64,000 bases of DNA from Rhizobacter terrae. GTDB lineage: Bacteria; Pseudomonadota; Gammaproteobacteria; Burkholderiales; Burkholderiaceae_C. Below are positions 19,631-30,400 of the stretch, piece by piece. The DNA is taken from the NCBI RefSeq assembly GCF_003852895.1, contig NZ_QUSW01000002.1, forward strand, positions 868,001 through 932,000, written 5' to 3'. Positions within the stretch are counted from its first letter, which is position 1; each line of letters starts with the position of its first letter. The position numbers were made by a program, and so were the translations under genes. Below the pieces are notes generated by a model, which saw only the letters and a program-made list of their open reading frames with translations, did no database searches and had not been told where the DNA came from.

Positions 19631-21160
19631 CTAGGGCTGCAATTGCCGCGGCGAAAGGTAGTGCTGCCGGAAGGCCTCGAACGACAGCCGGTCCGAGGCC
19701 TCGACGACGGCCTGCTCGCGACGCGATGCCTCGGCGAGCGCGTGGAAATGCCCGGCGGCGGCGTCTGACCATTCGAGCCCCAGCAAGGCCCGCCGTGTTG
19801 CTTCGCTGCACGAGCGGACGAAGTCGAGGTGCGAGCCTGCGAACTCGGTCGCCATCGCCGCCAATACGCGCGCTGACGGAAGCTTGCTCGGATCCGCCAG
19901 CGCCGCGCGCGCGGCCTCGAGAGCCTCGTGGTGATCCGTTCCACCGACACGTGCGTCGAGCCGGGCCGCGATCGGGACGAACTCGTCGAGCAGCTCCTGG
20001 CCCCACTCCACAAGGCTGACCTCGTGCCCGTCGCGCTCCAGCCGCAGCCCGGGCTCACGGCCACGCGCGGACACGGCCTCCTGGTTGCGCGCCAGCGCGG
20101 CGCATTCATCCGGCGTGTCGGGCGGGCTGTCAGCGAGCAGGCAGTGCAGCAGAAAGATGTCGAGGAACCGGGCTGTCGCCGGCGCGATGCCGACCGGCAC
20201 GAAGGGGTCGAGGTCCATGCAGCGCACCTCGATGTATTCGACGCCGCGCTCACGCAGCGCATGAAGCGGACGCTCGCCCTTGTTGATCACCCGCTTGGGC
20301 CGGATGGTGCCGTAGAACTCGTTCTCGATCTGAAGCAGTGTCGTGGAGAGCTGCCGGTATTCACCGTCGTCACCCTGCACGCCGATGGCCTCGTAGGCCG
20401 GGTAAGGCCGGACCATCGCTTCGTGCAGCGACGCCGCATAGCTCTCGAGGCAGTTGTAGCTGACGGCGAGCGCCGCCTGTGCGTTGCTCTGGTAGCCCAG
20501 GCGCCCCATGCGCAAAGAGGTGGCGTGCAACCGTCCGAACGTGCCTTCGGCCAACGGCTGCAGGCTGTGCTGCCGGTCGGCGACGAAGCTCGCGTCCACG
20601 GCCGGCGAGGCCCCGAACAGGTAGATCAGCAGGAATGCGCGACGGCGGAAGTTCCGGATCAGCGCGAAGTAGTCGGCCGTGCCGATGCCCGGCATGGACC
20701 AGTTGTAGTGAATCCCCGAGATCGTCTGCATGCGCCGGCCGTAGCGGTGGCCGATCCCGACGCGGTAGACGCTCTTCGCGCGCCCGATGTTCGACGTCCC
20801 ATAGCGGGCGATCGGAATCTGCGCGTCGGGCGGCAGGCGGCAGGGCATGCTCGCCACCCACAGGCGCTCGTCCTCGATCGCCCGGTAGACGAACTGGTGG
20901 ATGCGCGTCAGCTCCTCCAGGCAGGACTCGGCGCTGCCGTGCACGCCGGTGATGAGCTCGACCTGCGACTCACTGAAGTCGGTGGTGATGCACGGGTGGG
21001 TCAAGGCCGAGCCCAGCGCCGCCGGATGAGGCGTGAGCGCCAGGTGGCAGTCGGTGAGCACGCGCAGCGACTCCTTCTCCACGCCACGACGGATGCCCGC
21101 GAGACGGTCGTTGGGAAGCGAATTCAGCCGCTCGAGGATGCGTGGGGTGGTGCCTGCCAT
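19631..21160 (-). CDS. gshA: glutamate-cysteine ligase (type I)
   Basis: A 509-residue enzyme of the E. coli GshA type, which catalyses ATP-dependent joining of glutamate and cysteine, the first step of glutathione synthesis. Diagnostic segments are the N-terminal GIRRGVEKESLRV, then TTDFSESQVELITGV, the active-site region MQTISGIHYNWSMPG and VEYIEVRCMDLDPFVPVGI. Length is standard. A small imperfect hairpin upstream (21221-21238) may be part of its leader or the end of the neighbouring gene. Proteobacterial gshA of this class is often unlinked to gshB, as here. Confidence 0.93.
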   Translation of the reverse strand: MAGTTPRILERLNSLPNDRLAGIRRGVEKESLRVLTDCHLALTPHPAALGSALTHPCITTDFSESQVELITGVHGSAESCLEELTRIHQFVYRAIEDERLWVASMPCRLPPDAQIPIARYGTSNIGRAKSVYRVGIGHRYGRRMQTISGIHYNWSMPGIGTADYFALIRNFRRRAFLLIYLFGASPAVDASFVADRQHSLQPLAEGTFGRLHATSLRMGRLGYQSNAQAALAVSYNCLESYAASLHEAMVRPYPAYEAIGVQGDDGEYRQLSTTLLQIENEFYGTIRPKRVINKGERPLHALRERGVEYIEVRCMDLDPFVPVGIAPATARFLDIFLLHCLLADSPPDTPDECAALARNQEAVSARGREPGLRLERDGHEVSLVEWGQELLDEFVPIAARLDARVGGTDHHEALEAARAALADPSKLPSARVLAAMATEFAGSHLDFVRSCSEATRRALLGLEWSDAAAGHFHALAEASRREQAVVEASDRLSFEAFRQHYLSPRQLQP

Positions 21161-21287
21161 GGGTCGCGTGGTTGCAATGAACTCGCGCAGTGTCGCTGCG
21201 CGCTCCAGCGCCCATCATGGCGGAAAGTGTCACTTCCGGCGCGCGCCCGAGGCGATGTCCCTGGGAGCGGCGCTTCCGGAGGGTCGC

Positions 21288-22136
21288 TCAGGCAGCGAGG
21301 ACCGAGGCGATGGCAGGGGCCCCGCGTGCCGACTCGACCCTGACGGGAAGGCGCTTGGGCGCAGCCTGCCATACCTGCTCGCCGTCGACGAAGACACGCA
21401 ACTCACCCTCGGCAAACGGCGCCCAGGGCTCGTTGCGGGTCAAGGGCTCGGTGGCCACCAGCACCATGCGATCGTGCGGACCGTTGGCGGCGCCCAGGTC
21501 GAGCGCCAGGTCACGGTCCACAAGGTGAGCCGTCGCGAAGGGGTGCTTGCGCTGCACGGCGTGGAGCCGCGTCGCACCGTGCGCGTACATCGCCTGTCCG
21601 TCGGAGAGGACGAAGTTGAACACCCCGTGGCGAGAAATGTCAGCGGCCAGCTCGGCAACTACCGGGGCGAGCACCTGCCAGCCCGGCGCCACGCGGCGGC
21701 GGAACCGGCGGCGCAGCTCCTGGAGCATGAAGCAGAACGCCCGCTCGCTGTCGGTGTCACCGACCGGCAGGTGGCTGCCGTTCATGCGGGGGTGGAAATC
21801 CTTGAGGTCGCCGTTGTGGCAGAACGACCAGTGCCGCCCCTGCCACTCGCGCACAAATGGGTGGCAGTTGGACAGCTGCACCGACCCTTGCGTGGCCTTG
21901 CGGATGTGCGCGAGCACCGTCCGTGCGCGGATCGCGTGCTGGCGCAGGAAGCAGGCCAGCGCAGCGTCGCTGGCGCGCCCGTCATCCACGAAGTGACGAC
22001 AGGCCGCGCCATCATGGAAGGCCAGCCCGAAGCCGTCGGCATGCTCGCCGGTCGCGCCACCGCGGGCGGAGAATCCGGTGAACGCGAACGTCACCTCGGT
22101 CGGTGCATTGCTGTTGAGTGCGAACAACTGGCACAT
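21288..22136 (-). CDS. class II glutamine amidotransferase (YafJ-like)
   Basis: A 282-residue Ntn-type amidotransferase. The catalytic Cys2 follows the initiator (MCQLFALNSN), and the GEHADGFGLAF, VLAHIRKATQG and FCHNGDLKDF motifs of the glutaminase domain are intact. There is no synthase domain, so the acceptor is not defined; the family also includes the EgtC-type amidohydrolase branch. It is monocistronic, with gshA downstream on the same strand after about 130 bp. Confidence 0.87.
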   Translation of the reverse strand: MCQLFALNSNAPTEVTFAFTGFSARGGATGEHADGFGLAFHDGAACRHFVDDGRASDAALACFLRQHAIRARTVLAHIRKATQGSVQLSNCHPFVREWQGRHWSFCHNGDLKDFHPRMNGSHLPVGDTDSERAFCFMLQELRRRFRRRVAPGWQVLAPVVAELAADISRHGVFNFVLSDGQAMYAHGATRLHAVQRKHPFATAHLVDRDLALDLGAANGPHDRMVLVATEPLTRNEPWAPFAEGELRVFVDGEQVWQAAPKRLPVRVESARGAPAIASVLAA

Positions 22137-22470
22137 GGAGTGGCGAACGACTCGGGCTTACATTTGGTTGTCGAGCCCCCACCTCGAAGCATGCTTCATG
22201 CCGGGATCCAGGCTTTCCTGAGCAGGCTGTGAGTCATTTCACGCTCAGCGGACGCAGCGCGTGGACCATGCGCCCGAAGCAGGCGGTGTCTCGCTGGCGC
22301 GATGTGGCTGGTCAGTGTCATGTTGCATGACCTGCTGCATGCATCGCCACCACTTCCGAGGGACGCCCTTCGCATATCGACAGCCGGTCTCCTTCTTTGG
22401 CCGGACTTGGCTCTTCTGACATCCTTTCGCAGACGAGCCAACTCCTGCGGCGCCATCCGCTGAGCACTTC
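22137..22470. other. intergenic region without recognisable gene
   Basis: 334 bp between divergent genes (amidotransferase on the minus strand, orphan membrane protein on the plus strand). It must hold both promoters. I see scattered TTCGC words (22369-22373 and 22426-22430) but not the spacing of a plant-inducible-promoter box, and no RNA gene or coding frame with convincing codon use. Confidence 0.6.
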
Positions 22471-24213
22471 ATGACACGCCCAATCGGCAAATCGCCCTTC
22501 GTCCCGCAGAGCCCGACCGGCGGGGACGAGATCGAGATGCAGCAGCCCGAGCGGGGCACGACCGGTGCCTCGCCGGCACAACACCAGGCCCTGCAACTGC
22601 GGCCCCGTGACCATTCGGGCCCCCTTCCCATCGATCGGGCCATCGGCGCAACGTTGTCGGAGACGCATCTGGAGCGTGCGAAACGCGTGCTCGGCCCGCG
22701 CGCTCCGTTGAGCAAGTTGCGGCGCCTCGCCCAGGGCACGGACATCGTGCAGCTTCTGCAGCGCGGCGACGACCGCAATTACCTCGGCGAATTGGCGACC
22801 GAACGAACCCTCGCTCGCCGCTGGGTCGACCAGATCGACGCGGACCTTGCAGCTCACGCGGCGCATCTCGATGCTGACGTGCACCACCAGCTCAGCTCGG
22901 CGTCGCAGAACCTGCGCCAGGTCATCGATCAGGTCGATGGCAGCATCGGCGCGCGCATGGCATTGGTCGGCGTCTTCCTGGCGCTGGCCGCCTACCCGGT
23001 GGCGCTGACGATGTTGGCCGATCCTCAGGAACGGCGCAGCTTCGCCCTGCTGCTCGCCTCCACGACCAAGTCGGCGACGGTGGTCCTCGGCGAGGTGGCG
23101 CGTGCGACCACGAGCATGTCCACCGTCACCGACGTGGCAAAGAACCGGCTCTGGGCGAACATCGAGCAAGCCCTGCTCCTGACACCGCACGCCACCCGGA
23201 CAGAGCTTGGCAAGGCCCTGTCCGAGAGCACCGCCTACAACGTCGGGATCATCTTCGCCTCGTTTGCGCTGCTGGTCGCGGCGTTCTGGGGGCCGCAGCT
23301 GGTGCGCGGGATGGTCAAAGGCGTTCGCAATCAGGTCCATGGCAAGCCTACGCCCGCCACCGACCCCGGCACGCTCGACATGTTGCGCAGGCACCGCACC
23401 ACCGGCCGAGTCCTGCACGAGCAGATCACCGATTTCACCTCCGCATTCCGAGACGCTGACGGCATCATCACCCGTGGCGCGAATGCGAAGAAGTCAGACA
23501 TCCTGTCCGCGATGGAAGACATCACCAAGCTGTTCGCCCAGGCTGCGGGCGATCCTCACCAGAAGCTTCCAAACAAGGACTTCGTGCCCAAGGCGATCGG
23601 GAGCGCCGCGGCGATCGCCATCAACACCGCGGCCATCATGACGTTTCTCGGCGAGGACATCGCCGTCGCCGACATGGCGGCGGACGACGTGTTCACGGCC
23701 TGCTTCCTGTCGGGGATCACGATGGACCCCAACAAGGACGCCCACGACGTCTCCAAGGGCTTCCAGGACTGGGTGGCGCTCAGTGCCTGGCTGATACCCA
23801 CGATGAGCATCAACGCCGCACTGCGCAATCCCATCGCGAACGACACACGCGCCTTCAGTGCTTATTCGGTGGTGCTGCCGCTGGGCAACCTCGTGTTTTC
23901 GGCCTGGATCGGGCGCGGGCTCTCCGCGGCGATCGGCTGGGGGTTCGAGAAGTTCCGCTCCGGTGACGCCGCCGGCGGGCAGCGCGCGATCCAGGAGGCG
24001 GCCGCCTTCGCCCGGCGCATGGTCGAGGTGGGCCTGCTTGATCCTGCAGCGCTCGGCGAAGAGCCCACGCCGGATCAGCAGCGCCTTCTCGACAGCATGC
24101 ACCGCGCCATCGGCATGACAAGCATCGAGGCCGGCGTACCGCAGGAGCAGCGCGTGGTCGAACTCGACGACGAAGGCAGACCCATCCCCGTGAGTGGCGC
24201 AGCCCCGTCTTGA
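22471..24213 (+). CDS. orphan membrane protein with disordered N-terminus
   Basis: A 580-residue protein I cannot assign. Residues 1-60 are rich in Pro, Ser, Gln and Gly and look disordered. Residues 60-160 are helical and charged. Strong hydrophobic segments lie at about 161-182, 257-279, 373-393 and 464-490, with a weaker one at about 434-451; between them is an amphipathic region (300-370). The C-terminal 90 residues are soluble. There is no classical signal peptide. A disordered polar N-terminus joined to a helical membrane-interacting core is seen in type III effectors such as the HopD1/XopB type, but no type III secretion gene is in view, so this is only a possibility. The gene stands alone and has no obvious Shine-Dalgarno. 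Confidence 0.6.
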   Translation: MTRPIGKSPFVPQSPTGGDEIEMQQPERGTTGASPAQHQALQLRPRDHSGPLPIDRAIGATLSETHLERAKRVLGPRAPLSKLRRLAQGTDIVQLLQRGDDRNYLGELATERTLARRWVDQIDADLAAHAAHLDADVHHQLSSASQNLRQVIDQVDGSIGARMALVGVFLALAAYPVALTMLADPQERRSFALLLASTTKSATVVLGEVARATTSMSTVTDVAKNRLWANIEQALLLTPHATRTELGKALSESTAYNVGIIFASFALLVAAFWGPQLVRGMVKGVRNQVHGKPTPATDPGTLDMLRRHRTTGRVLHEQITDFTSAFRDADGIITRGANAKKSDILSAMEDITKLFAQAAGDPHQKLPNKDFVPKAIGSAAAIAINTAAIMTFLGEDIAVADMAADDVFTACFLSGITMDPNKDAHDVSKGFQDWVALSAWLIPTMSINAALRNPIANDTRAFSAYSVVLPLGNLVFSAWIGRGLSAAIGWGFEKFRSGDAAGGQRAIQEAAAFARRMVEVGLLDPAALGEEPTPDQQRLLDSMHRAIGMTSIEAGVPQEQRVVELDDEGRPIPVSGAAPS

Positions 24214-24275
24214 CGGCGCCGGTCGTCTGCGAACAACCTTCAGCGGGTTGTCACGGAGCCATCACCCACGCATCT

Positions 24276-24650
24276 TCATCCCTCCGCCTTGTGGCACACC
24301 GCCTCGATGTTGTGCCCATCCGGCGCGATGACGAAGGCCGCGTAGTAGTTGGCGTGGTACTTCGGACGCAGGCCGGGCGGGCCGTTGTCCTTGGCGCCCG
24401 CCTCAAGCGCCGCGCGATAGAACGCATCGACCTGCTCGCGGCTCTGGGCAGCGAAGGCCACGTGCAGGTGCGCCGGCTTCTCCGTGGTCTTGAACAGGCA
24501 CAGCGACACGCCGCTGTCGCAGACGAGCTCGATGCCATAGGCCGGGTCCCCTTCGGAACCGGCAGTCACACCCAGCGGCGCGAGCGCCTTGAGATAGAAG
24601 GCCTTGCTGGCCTCGTAGTCGCTGACGCCGAACTTGACGTGGTCGAACAT
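24276..24650 (-). CDS. VOC family (glyoxalase-like) protein
   Basis: A 124-residue vicinal-oxygen-chelate protein. The N-terminal MFDHVKFGVSDYEASKAFYL and C-terminal AFVIAPDGHNIEAVCH are the paired beta-alpha-beta motifs of the fold, with metal-ligand candidates His4 and the late Glu. It resembles lyase-type stand-alone proteins whose substrate is unknown. AGGAGA precedes the start at 24650. The 22 bp to the next upstream gene suggest co-transcription with the alpha/beta hydrolase gene. Confidence 0.82.
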   Translation of the reverse strand: MFDHVKFGVSDYEASKAFYLKALAPLGVTAGSEGDPAYGIELVCDSGVSLCLFKTTEKPAHLHVAFAAQSREQVDAFYRAALEAGAKDNGPPGLRPKYHANYYAAFVIAPDGHNIEAVCHKAEG

Positions 24651-24672
24651 GGGGTCTCCTGAAAAACAAGCC

Positions 24673-25506
24673 TCAAGGCACGTCCTTGGGCGGTGCCTCG
24701 CCGCGCATCCACTGCACGATGGCGCCCACCACCGGCGCCTCGATGCCGAGGTAGCCATGGGCACTGAAGGCCTCGCAAGGGTCCGAGCGCGGGGCGTCGC
24801 CGCCGTGCGCGCTGACCAGCGTGCGCCCCGACGCCACGCGCCGGGCCATGAAGTATGGCGTCGCCTGGCAGGCATCGTCGGCATGGTGGACAAACAGCAA
24901 GCGCGAGTGAATGGTGTTCCAGTCGAAGCCGGAGACGCCGGCACCGCCTCGGGTGGCGTTGAAGACAGTGGAGGTCAGCACGACGCCCGCCACCGCATCT
25001 CCCAGCGCCGCACCCGCATAAGCCGCGGAGACGGTGCCGCGACTGGTGCCGACGAGGTACACCGGCAAGGCCGGAAAGCGCCGCCGGAGTTCGCCGACGA
25101 CGGCACGGACGTCGTCGGCATGGCGCGGGCTCATCCGGTAGGCGTCGCTCATCGATGCGATGTCCGTGGGCACGTCGATCACGGCCGTGGCCACGCCGCG
25201 CACCGCGAACAGCGCGCGTGAACGGACGAGGAAATTTCCGCCGGGGCGGGGAATGCGCTGCAGCAGGCCCACGGCCCCACCACCGCCGTTGAAGAGCACG
25301 GCCGCCACGACAGGTGGCCGGCTCTCGTCGCGGCTCACCAACACCGGCAGGCGCGCGTCACCGGCGCTTGGCAATTGCACGAGGTCTTCGACCACATCGG
25401 CGCGAGATGGCGACGCTGCCGCCATGAGGCCGGCGAGCACCAGCGACCATGCGAGTGCCCTGGGCACCACGCGGCGCTCGGGAGCGGAGCATTCGGCAGC
25501 GGTCAT
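24673..25506 (-). CDS. exported alpha/beta hydrolase
   Basis: A 277-residue protein with a signal peptide (hydrophobic stretch around ALAWSLVLAGLMAAA, cleavage near SRADV). The mature part has an alpha/beta-hydrolase fold: a nucleophile elbow GTSRG within YLVGTSRGTVSAAYAG, an oxyanion-hole region LFNGGGGAVG, and a late FVHHADDACQ segment that would carry the acid. It is likely a periplasmic esterase or peptidase. The N-terminus at 25506 was chosen because longer frames upstream belong to shadow translation of the MFS gene. Confidence 0.75.
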   Translation of the reverse strand: MTAAECSAPERRVVPRALAWSLVLAGLMAAASPSRADVVEDLVQLPSAGDARLPVLVSRDESRPPVVAAVLFNGGGGAVGLLQRIPRPGGNFLVRSRALFAVRGVATAVIDVPTDIASMSDAYRMSPRHADDVRAVVGELRRRFPALPVYLVGTSRGTVSAAYAGAALGDAVAGVVLTSTVFNATRGGAGVSGFDWNTIHSRLLFVHHADDACQATPYFMARRVASGRTLVSAHGGDAPRSDPCEAFSAHGYLGIEAPVVGAIVQWMRGEAPPKDVP

Positions 25507-25571
25507 GTTCCGGGGCGAGAGCGGGGGTGCACGAGTATGCCGCCGCGCTGCCCTCCCCCGGGACGGCCGCG

Positions 25572-26804
25572 TCACGCCAAGGCCATCATCGGCTGCCGCC
25601 TGGGCAGCCGCGTGAACGCCAGTGCCGACAGGCAGGCGCCGACGCCCAGCGAGAACGCGCCGATGAACAGCCATGCATAGCTGGAGGTCGAGTCGTAGAT
25701 CAGCCCGCCGACCACGGGGCCCAGCGCCATGCCCAGGCTGCTGGCCGTGGTGGTGCCGCCGATCACCGTGCCCATCATGCGCAGCGGGAAGTGCTCGCGG
25801 GCGATCACGGCGAACAGCGGCATGACACCTGCATAGGTGAAGCCGAACAGCGCGGCCACGGCGTAGAAGCTGCCCAGCTGGCGAGCGAACACATAGCCCA
25901 GCACCACCACTGCCTGGGCGAGCAGCGCCAGCACCAGCACGCGCGCGGCGCCGAAACGATCGCCCAGCAGACCGAACACCAGCCGGCCGCCCATGCCCGC
26001 GAGGCCTTCCATGCTGTAGATCGACACGGCCGACATGAGCGGGATGCCGCAGGTCACGGCGTAGCTCACCGTGTGGAAGATCGGCCCCGAGTGCGTGGCG
26101 CAACTGAGGAAGCTCGTCAGCACCAGGATGAGGAAGGGCGTGGAACGCAGGGCCTGCCCGACGGACAGGGCCGGCTCCTGCGCGGCGCCGGAGGGCGCAG
26201 CCGCGGGCGCCTGGGCCAGCGCGGGCGGGCGGCGCACCAGCAGCGACACCGGCACCATGAGGGCGGCCACCAGGGCCGCGATGATCTGCAGCGAGGTGCG
26301 CCAGTCGTGCGTCTGCACCAGCCAGGCCGCCAGCGGTGACATGATCATCGGCGCCATGCCCATGCCGGCCGACACCAGCGACACCGCCAGGCTGCGCCGC
26401 GTGTCGAACCACCCGGTGACGCAGGCCATCATCGGCGCGAAGATCGCCGCGGCACTGAAGCCCACGACCACGCCGAACAACAGCTGGAAGGCCAGCAGCG
26501 ACGTCGCCAGGCTGGACAGCGCGAGGCCGGCGGTGAGCAGCAGCGAGCCGGCCAGCACCACCTTGCGCGGGCCCACCCGGTCGGACAGCGAGCCCCAGGC
26601 GATGCTGCCGACCGCGAGCGCGATGAAGGCGAGTGTCATGGCGGTGGAGATGCCGGTGGTGGACCAGCCGGTGTCCTGGGCGATGGGACGCAGGAACACC
26701 GGGAGGGAGAAGAGGCCGCCGATGGCCACGCAGCCGAGCAAGCCGCCGGCAGCGACGATGAGCCAGCGGTAGTGGGGGGATGTGGGGGTTGGCGAGATGG
26801 GCAT
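25572..26804 (-). CDS. MFS transporter (OFA/monocarboxylate-like)
   Basis: A 410-residue permease with twelve predicted helices. The N-terminal half carries GSLSDRVGPRKVVLAG (loop 2-3 motif), and the segment GLAGMGGRLVFGLLGDRFGAARV after helix 8 is typical of the oxalate/monocarboxylate MFS branch. The start at 26804 (MPISPTPT) follows a G-rich Shine-Dalgarno. Substrate is unknown. It is separated from the hydrolase gene by about 65 bp and may share its transcript. Confidence 0.85.
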   Translation of the reverse strand: MPISPTPTSPHYRWLIVAAGGLLGCVAIGGLFSLPVFLRPIAQDTGWSTTGISTAMTLAFIALAVGSIAWGSLSDRVGPRKVVLAGSLLLTAGLALSSLATSLLAFQLLFGVVVGFSAAAIFAPMMACVTGWFDTRRSLAVSLVSAGMGMAPMIMSPLAAWLVQTHDWRTSLQIIAALVAALMVPVSLLVRRPPALAQAPAAAPSGAAQEPALSVGQALRSTPFLILVLTSFLSCATHSGPIFHTVSYAVTCGIPLMSAVSIYSMEGLAGMGGRLVFGLLGDRFGAARVLVLALLAQAVVVLGYVFARQLGSFYAVAALFGFTYAGVMPLFAVIAREHFPLRMMGTVIGGTTTASSLGMALGPVVGGLIYDSTSSYAWLFIGAFSLGVGACLSALAFTRLPRRQPMMALA

Positions 26805-27431
26805 GGGGGGTCCTTTGCTGGGTCGGAGGGGTGGGAGGCGGAATGAATCCGGCGCTCTATGACTACGACGAACAGCGAAGGGGGAAATCGACAATCAGTT
26901 TTGGATTTGCATGGAAGGTGCGGGGCGGCAGGGAGGCTGGCTATCACATGATGCAGCGCAACATCTGCAGGAGCTTGGTTTCCGCCGCTGAGGTGATGAG
27001 ACCAGCCAAAGGTCACAACCGCTGCATCACTGCTGGGTTGCCGTCGGTGGGGCAGGCGCCTGCTTGTTCTGTCGCTGCCACTTGCCTCCCGTTTGGCGTT
27101 AAAAGATGACGGGGACTGTCTGTACGAACCCTTCCGCTGCGGCTCCGTCATATCGGTGGCGGACGCCGTCGTCCGGGGTAGCCTTCAGCTGCACGGGACA
27201 CGGCTTGGGTTGGTCGCTAACATCGTGGTTGGGCAGGCGCTATCCGACGTCCGCGAGCGTCGAGGGAAGACGTTGCGACTTATGCAGCCAACCATTGGCA
27301 CCTCTTTGAAAGCATGTCTGCGGCTGTATTGACGCTCCTTCTTGGTTGTTCAATCGGATCCATGTGAGGCGCTGGTAAGTCGCCGCCGCAAAGAACAGCA
27401 ATCCGCCGTAGTCACCGTTGCAGGACGCAGA
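26805..27431. other. gene-poor boundary before the STAND gene
   Basis: 627 bp with no convincing coding frame on either strand. The GC content drops and codon-position bias disappears relative to the neighbouring genes. No tRNA, integrase remnant or target-site duplication could be seen. It is the junction between GC-rich host genes and the lower-GC STAND gene, so it may be a scar of insertion. Confidence 0.5.
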
Positions 27432-30400
27432 ATGTCGAAATCGCAATCCGCCGCTACAACAGAACGTACGAACGTCTCGGGCGGAAGTGCCGCAGCGGGC
27501 GGGATGAACCTGCATGCCCGCGTAGCCGCGGTGGCTGCAGTCCATCTCCTAGGGCGCCGGCCGCTTGGCTGGCTTAAGGAGCTGGAGGTCGACGTCCCGG
27601 TTGAGATCTGGTGCGAGACCAACGGGCCAGGTGACGATCTGCGGTTCGTCCTTGCAAACGAACTGGTGGTAGAAGCCCAAGCGAAGAAAGGTCTGACGCG
27701 GGGAGAAGAGCTGTGGACGGCGCTCGACGCTCTAGCCCGTGGCGTTCATCGGCGGGAGATTGCCTACGGCGCGCTGGTGGTCGACATAGATGCCAGTACC
27801 ACCATCCGCCGAGGGCTCGCACGGGGAATCATACGTCTGGGCGAAGGTCGCGAGGACTCGCTTGACGACATCACTTGCGAGTTCAAAGCCCGGCTGGAGA
27901 ACGCGGGGTTGCCTGTGCAGATTGTTTGCGGCAGGTTACGTGTGGTCGTCGTGCACTGCGCCGATCACGATGACGCTTCAGAACATGCGGCCAAAATCGA
28001 TCTCCTGCGGCTGTGCGCCACTGAGCGTGACGCCGCCAGTGCTTGGACGGAGATTCAGCTTTCCGCGCACGGCCTCATCGAACGGCGCGGTAGATGGACC
28101 GCTGAGGCGCTGTCGGGAATTTTGAAGGCGGCTCGCGTCCAGCTTGGGGCGATACCTGACGAAAGCCCCCCCGAGGCCATGTCCGGTTGGGTGTGGGAGC
28201 AATTGGACGAGGTTTCTCAGTATCGAGGCTATATACAAACCTTCCGGCAACACTATCTCATCTCGGAACAGATGGCCGCGCAACCATTCGGTGGCCGCGA
28301 TGTGGAATGCCAGCGGCTGGATACGTGGCTCTCTGACGCAGCTGCGCCCAGCCGGCTCCTGATATGCGCTCCGACCGCACGCGGCAAGAGTGCACTACTG
28401 GTTCAGTGGACCGAGCGCCTTGAATCAGATGCTACATGGGCCGTCGTTTTCGTACCGATCAGCCTTCGGTTCGGTACCGACCGGCCGGCAGTCTTCTATG
28501 CGCTGTTGGCGGCACAGCTGGCGCGCGTGCTGCAGGTCAAGCTGGCGCCGCCATCCACTGATCTGGACACTTATTACCAGGGGATATCAGCAGCACTTCT
28601 GATCCAAGCGGCGAACGCGTCCCGGCACGTGTTGATCGTAGTGGACGGCTTGGACGAGGCCCACGGAGCAAGCTTCAACCCAACGGTGTTCCCGCCGTCA
28701 CTACCGCCGAACATCAGAATCCTGGTTAGCGCCCGCGAACAAGCTGGCGATCGTGGTCCGAAGGGCTGGCTAAGGCGGCTGGATTGGCAAGGCGACGCGC
28801 GGGCCATCTCAGAAGGTCTATCGATACTCGATCAAAAGGCAGTTGTTCCCATTCTCGAAAGTGTGGGAATCGCGAAGGAAACTGTAAGCGACGCTTTGAG
28901 CGATCGACTGATGGTGTTGTCGGCCGGTGAGCCATTGCTTCTAGCCCTGTATGCAGAGGATCTGAGTGCCATAGCGAAACGTGGAGGTCACATTAGCGCA
29001 GAGGTCCTGGATGGCCTATTGCCGGGCTTTGCCGCCTATTTTTCACGAGCGTTCGATGCCCAAAGCTTTGCGGAGGAGCATGGTGGCCAAGAGTCAGTGG
29101 ACACGACCTTAGCTGTTCTCGCGATGGCCCAGGGACCTCTCGAAGCTCCACATCTCACCGACCTAGTCTGCGAGCTCTGCCACCTGCCCCGCCCCGCCGC
29201 ATCGGACCGATTCGTCAAACCGCTTAGGCGGTTTATCGCTGGCGACGGACGTGCCGATCATGGATATGTGTTGAACCACCCAAAGCTCGGCGAGTATCTG
29301 CGCGAGGAGCGATTTGATTCATCCACTCTGCAGTCGGTGGAGCATGCCTTCCTTGCTTGGGGCCGGGACGTCGCCAAAGGCCTCGACACAGACTCGAACG
29401 CGCCGGCACCGGCGTACGTTCTACGGCGCCACGTACATCACCTGCGTCGCGCAGGAACCGCATCCCTGGATGACATCGAACTTCTACTGACCGATGGCTG
29501 GAGGCAGGCTTGGTTTCGCATGGACAAAGACTACGTCGACTATGCGGATTCATTGCTTGTTGCTTCCGCAGTGATGCAGCCTTGCGCAATCTATCGCGAA
29601 GAGGCAAGCCGTGCGCTACGGTCAAAAATCAAGATCGCCCTGGCAGTAAGCAGCGTCAAGTCACAAGGCATCAATATGCCGAGCCAACTGCTGGCCATGG
29701 CGCTTCAAGAACAGTTGATTACCCAGCGGCAGGCACTCAACGTCGCCGAACTCCAGGCATCCGAGAACCGTATCGGCTACATGCTGGACCTCGCCCCAAA
29801 TTTACCCGCCGCATACTCAGAACGCTTGCTGTCGGACGTTCTTCAGACCGAAAACGTTGAAAACCGCAACGATCAGTTGGCTCGCCTGGCACCACATCTT
29901 CCAACGCCCCGCAGAGAAGAAATCATCGAGCGCGTCCTAGCCTGGCTGCATGCGGATACCAAGCCGCGAATGGGGAGCATCGCAGCGCTCGCGCCGTCCC
30001 TGGACGATGTGCGGCTTGAGGACGTCCTGGTCGATGCAATGTCGAAAGCGCTCACGAAGCAGGATGCTGCCTCCACAGCTCCGTCGCTGATTCCTGTCAT
30101 CGCAGCTCTGCAGGGGCGAGATTTAGCTGGACTCGCGGAACGCTTCTTGGATCAGTGCCTGCGTTGGGTCGACGCCGCCTCTGATCTGCTCCTGATGGTA
30201 GAAGCCTTGGGGATGCTCGCCGCCCAAGTTGGTGCAGACCGGCTGGAACCGCAGGTCCTTCGTCTCGTGCCGCAGATCAAAGCAATGGAGGCATCCCACG
30301 CAATGCACGCGACCGCGCCGTGGGACATCCAAGCACATGTGCGGCAGGAGCGGCTCAAAAGAGCGTCAGCGACGCTTGCCGTTCTGGCGATTCATCGTTT

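Noticed and set aside
22369-22430. TTCGC words as a plant-inducible-promoter (PIP) box upstream of the orphan 580-aa protein
   Set aside because: The two TTCGC copies are about 52 bp apart rather than 15, and no other pairing with the right spacing exists. No type III secretion genes are visible.
27093-27332. 79-residue plus-strand open frame before the STAND gene
   Set aside because: No ribosome site, no codon bias and no recognisable sequence; it lies in the gene-poor gap.
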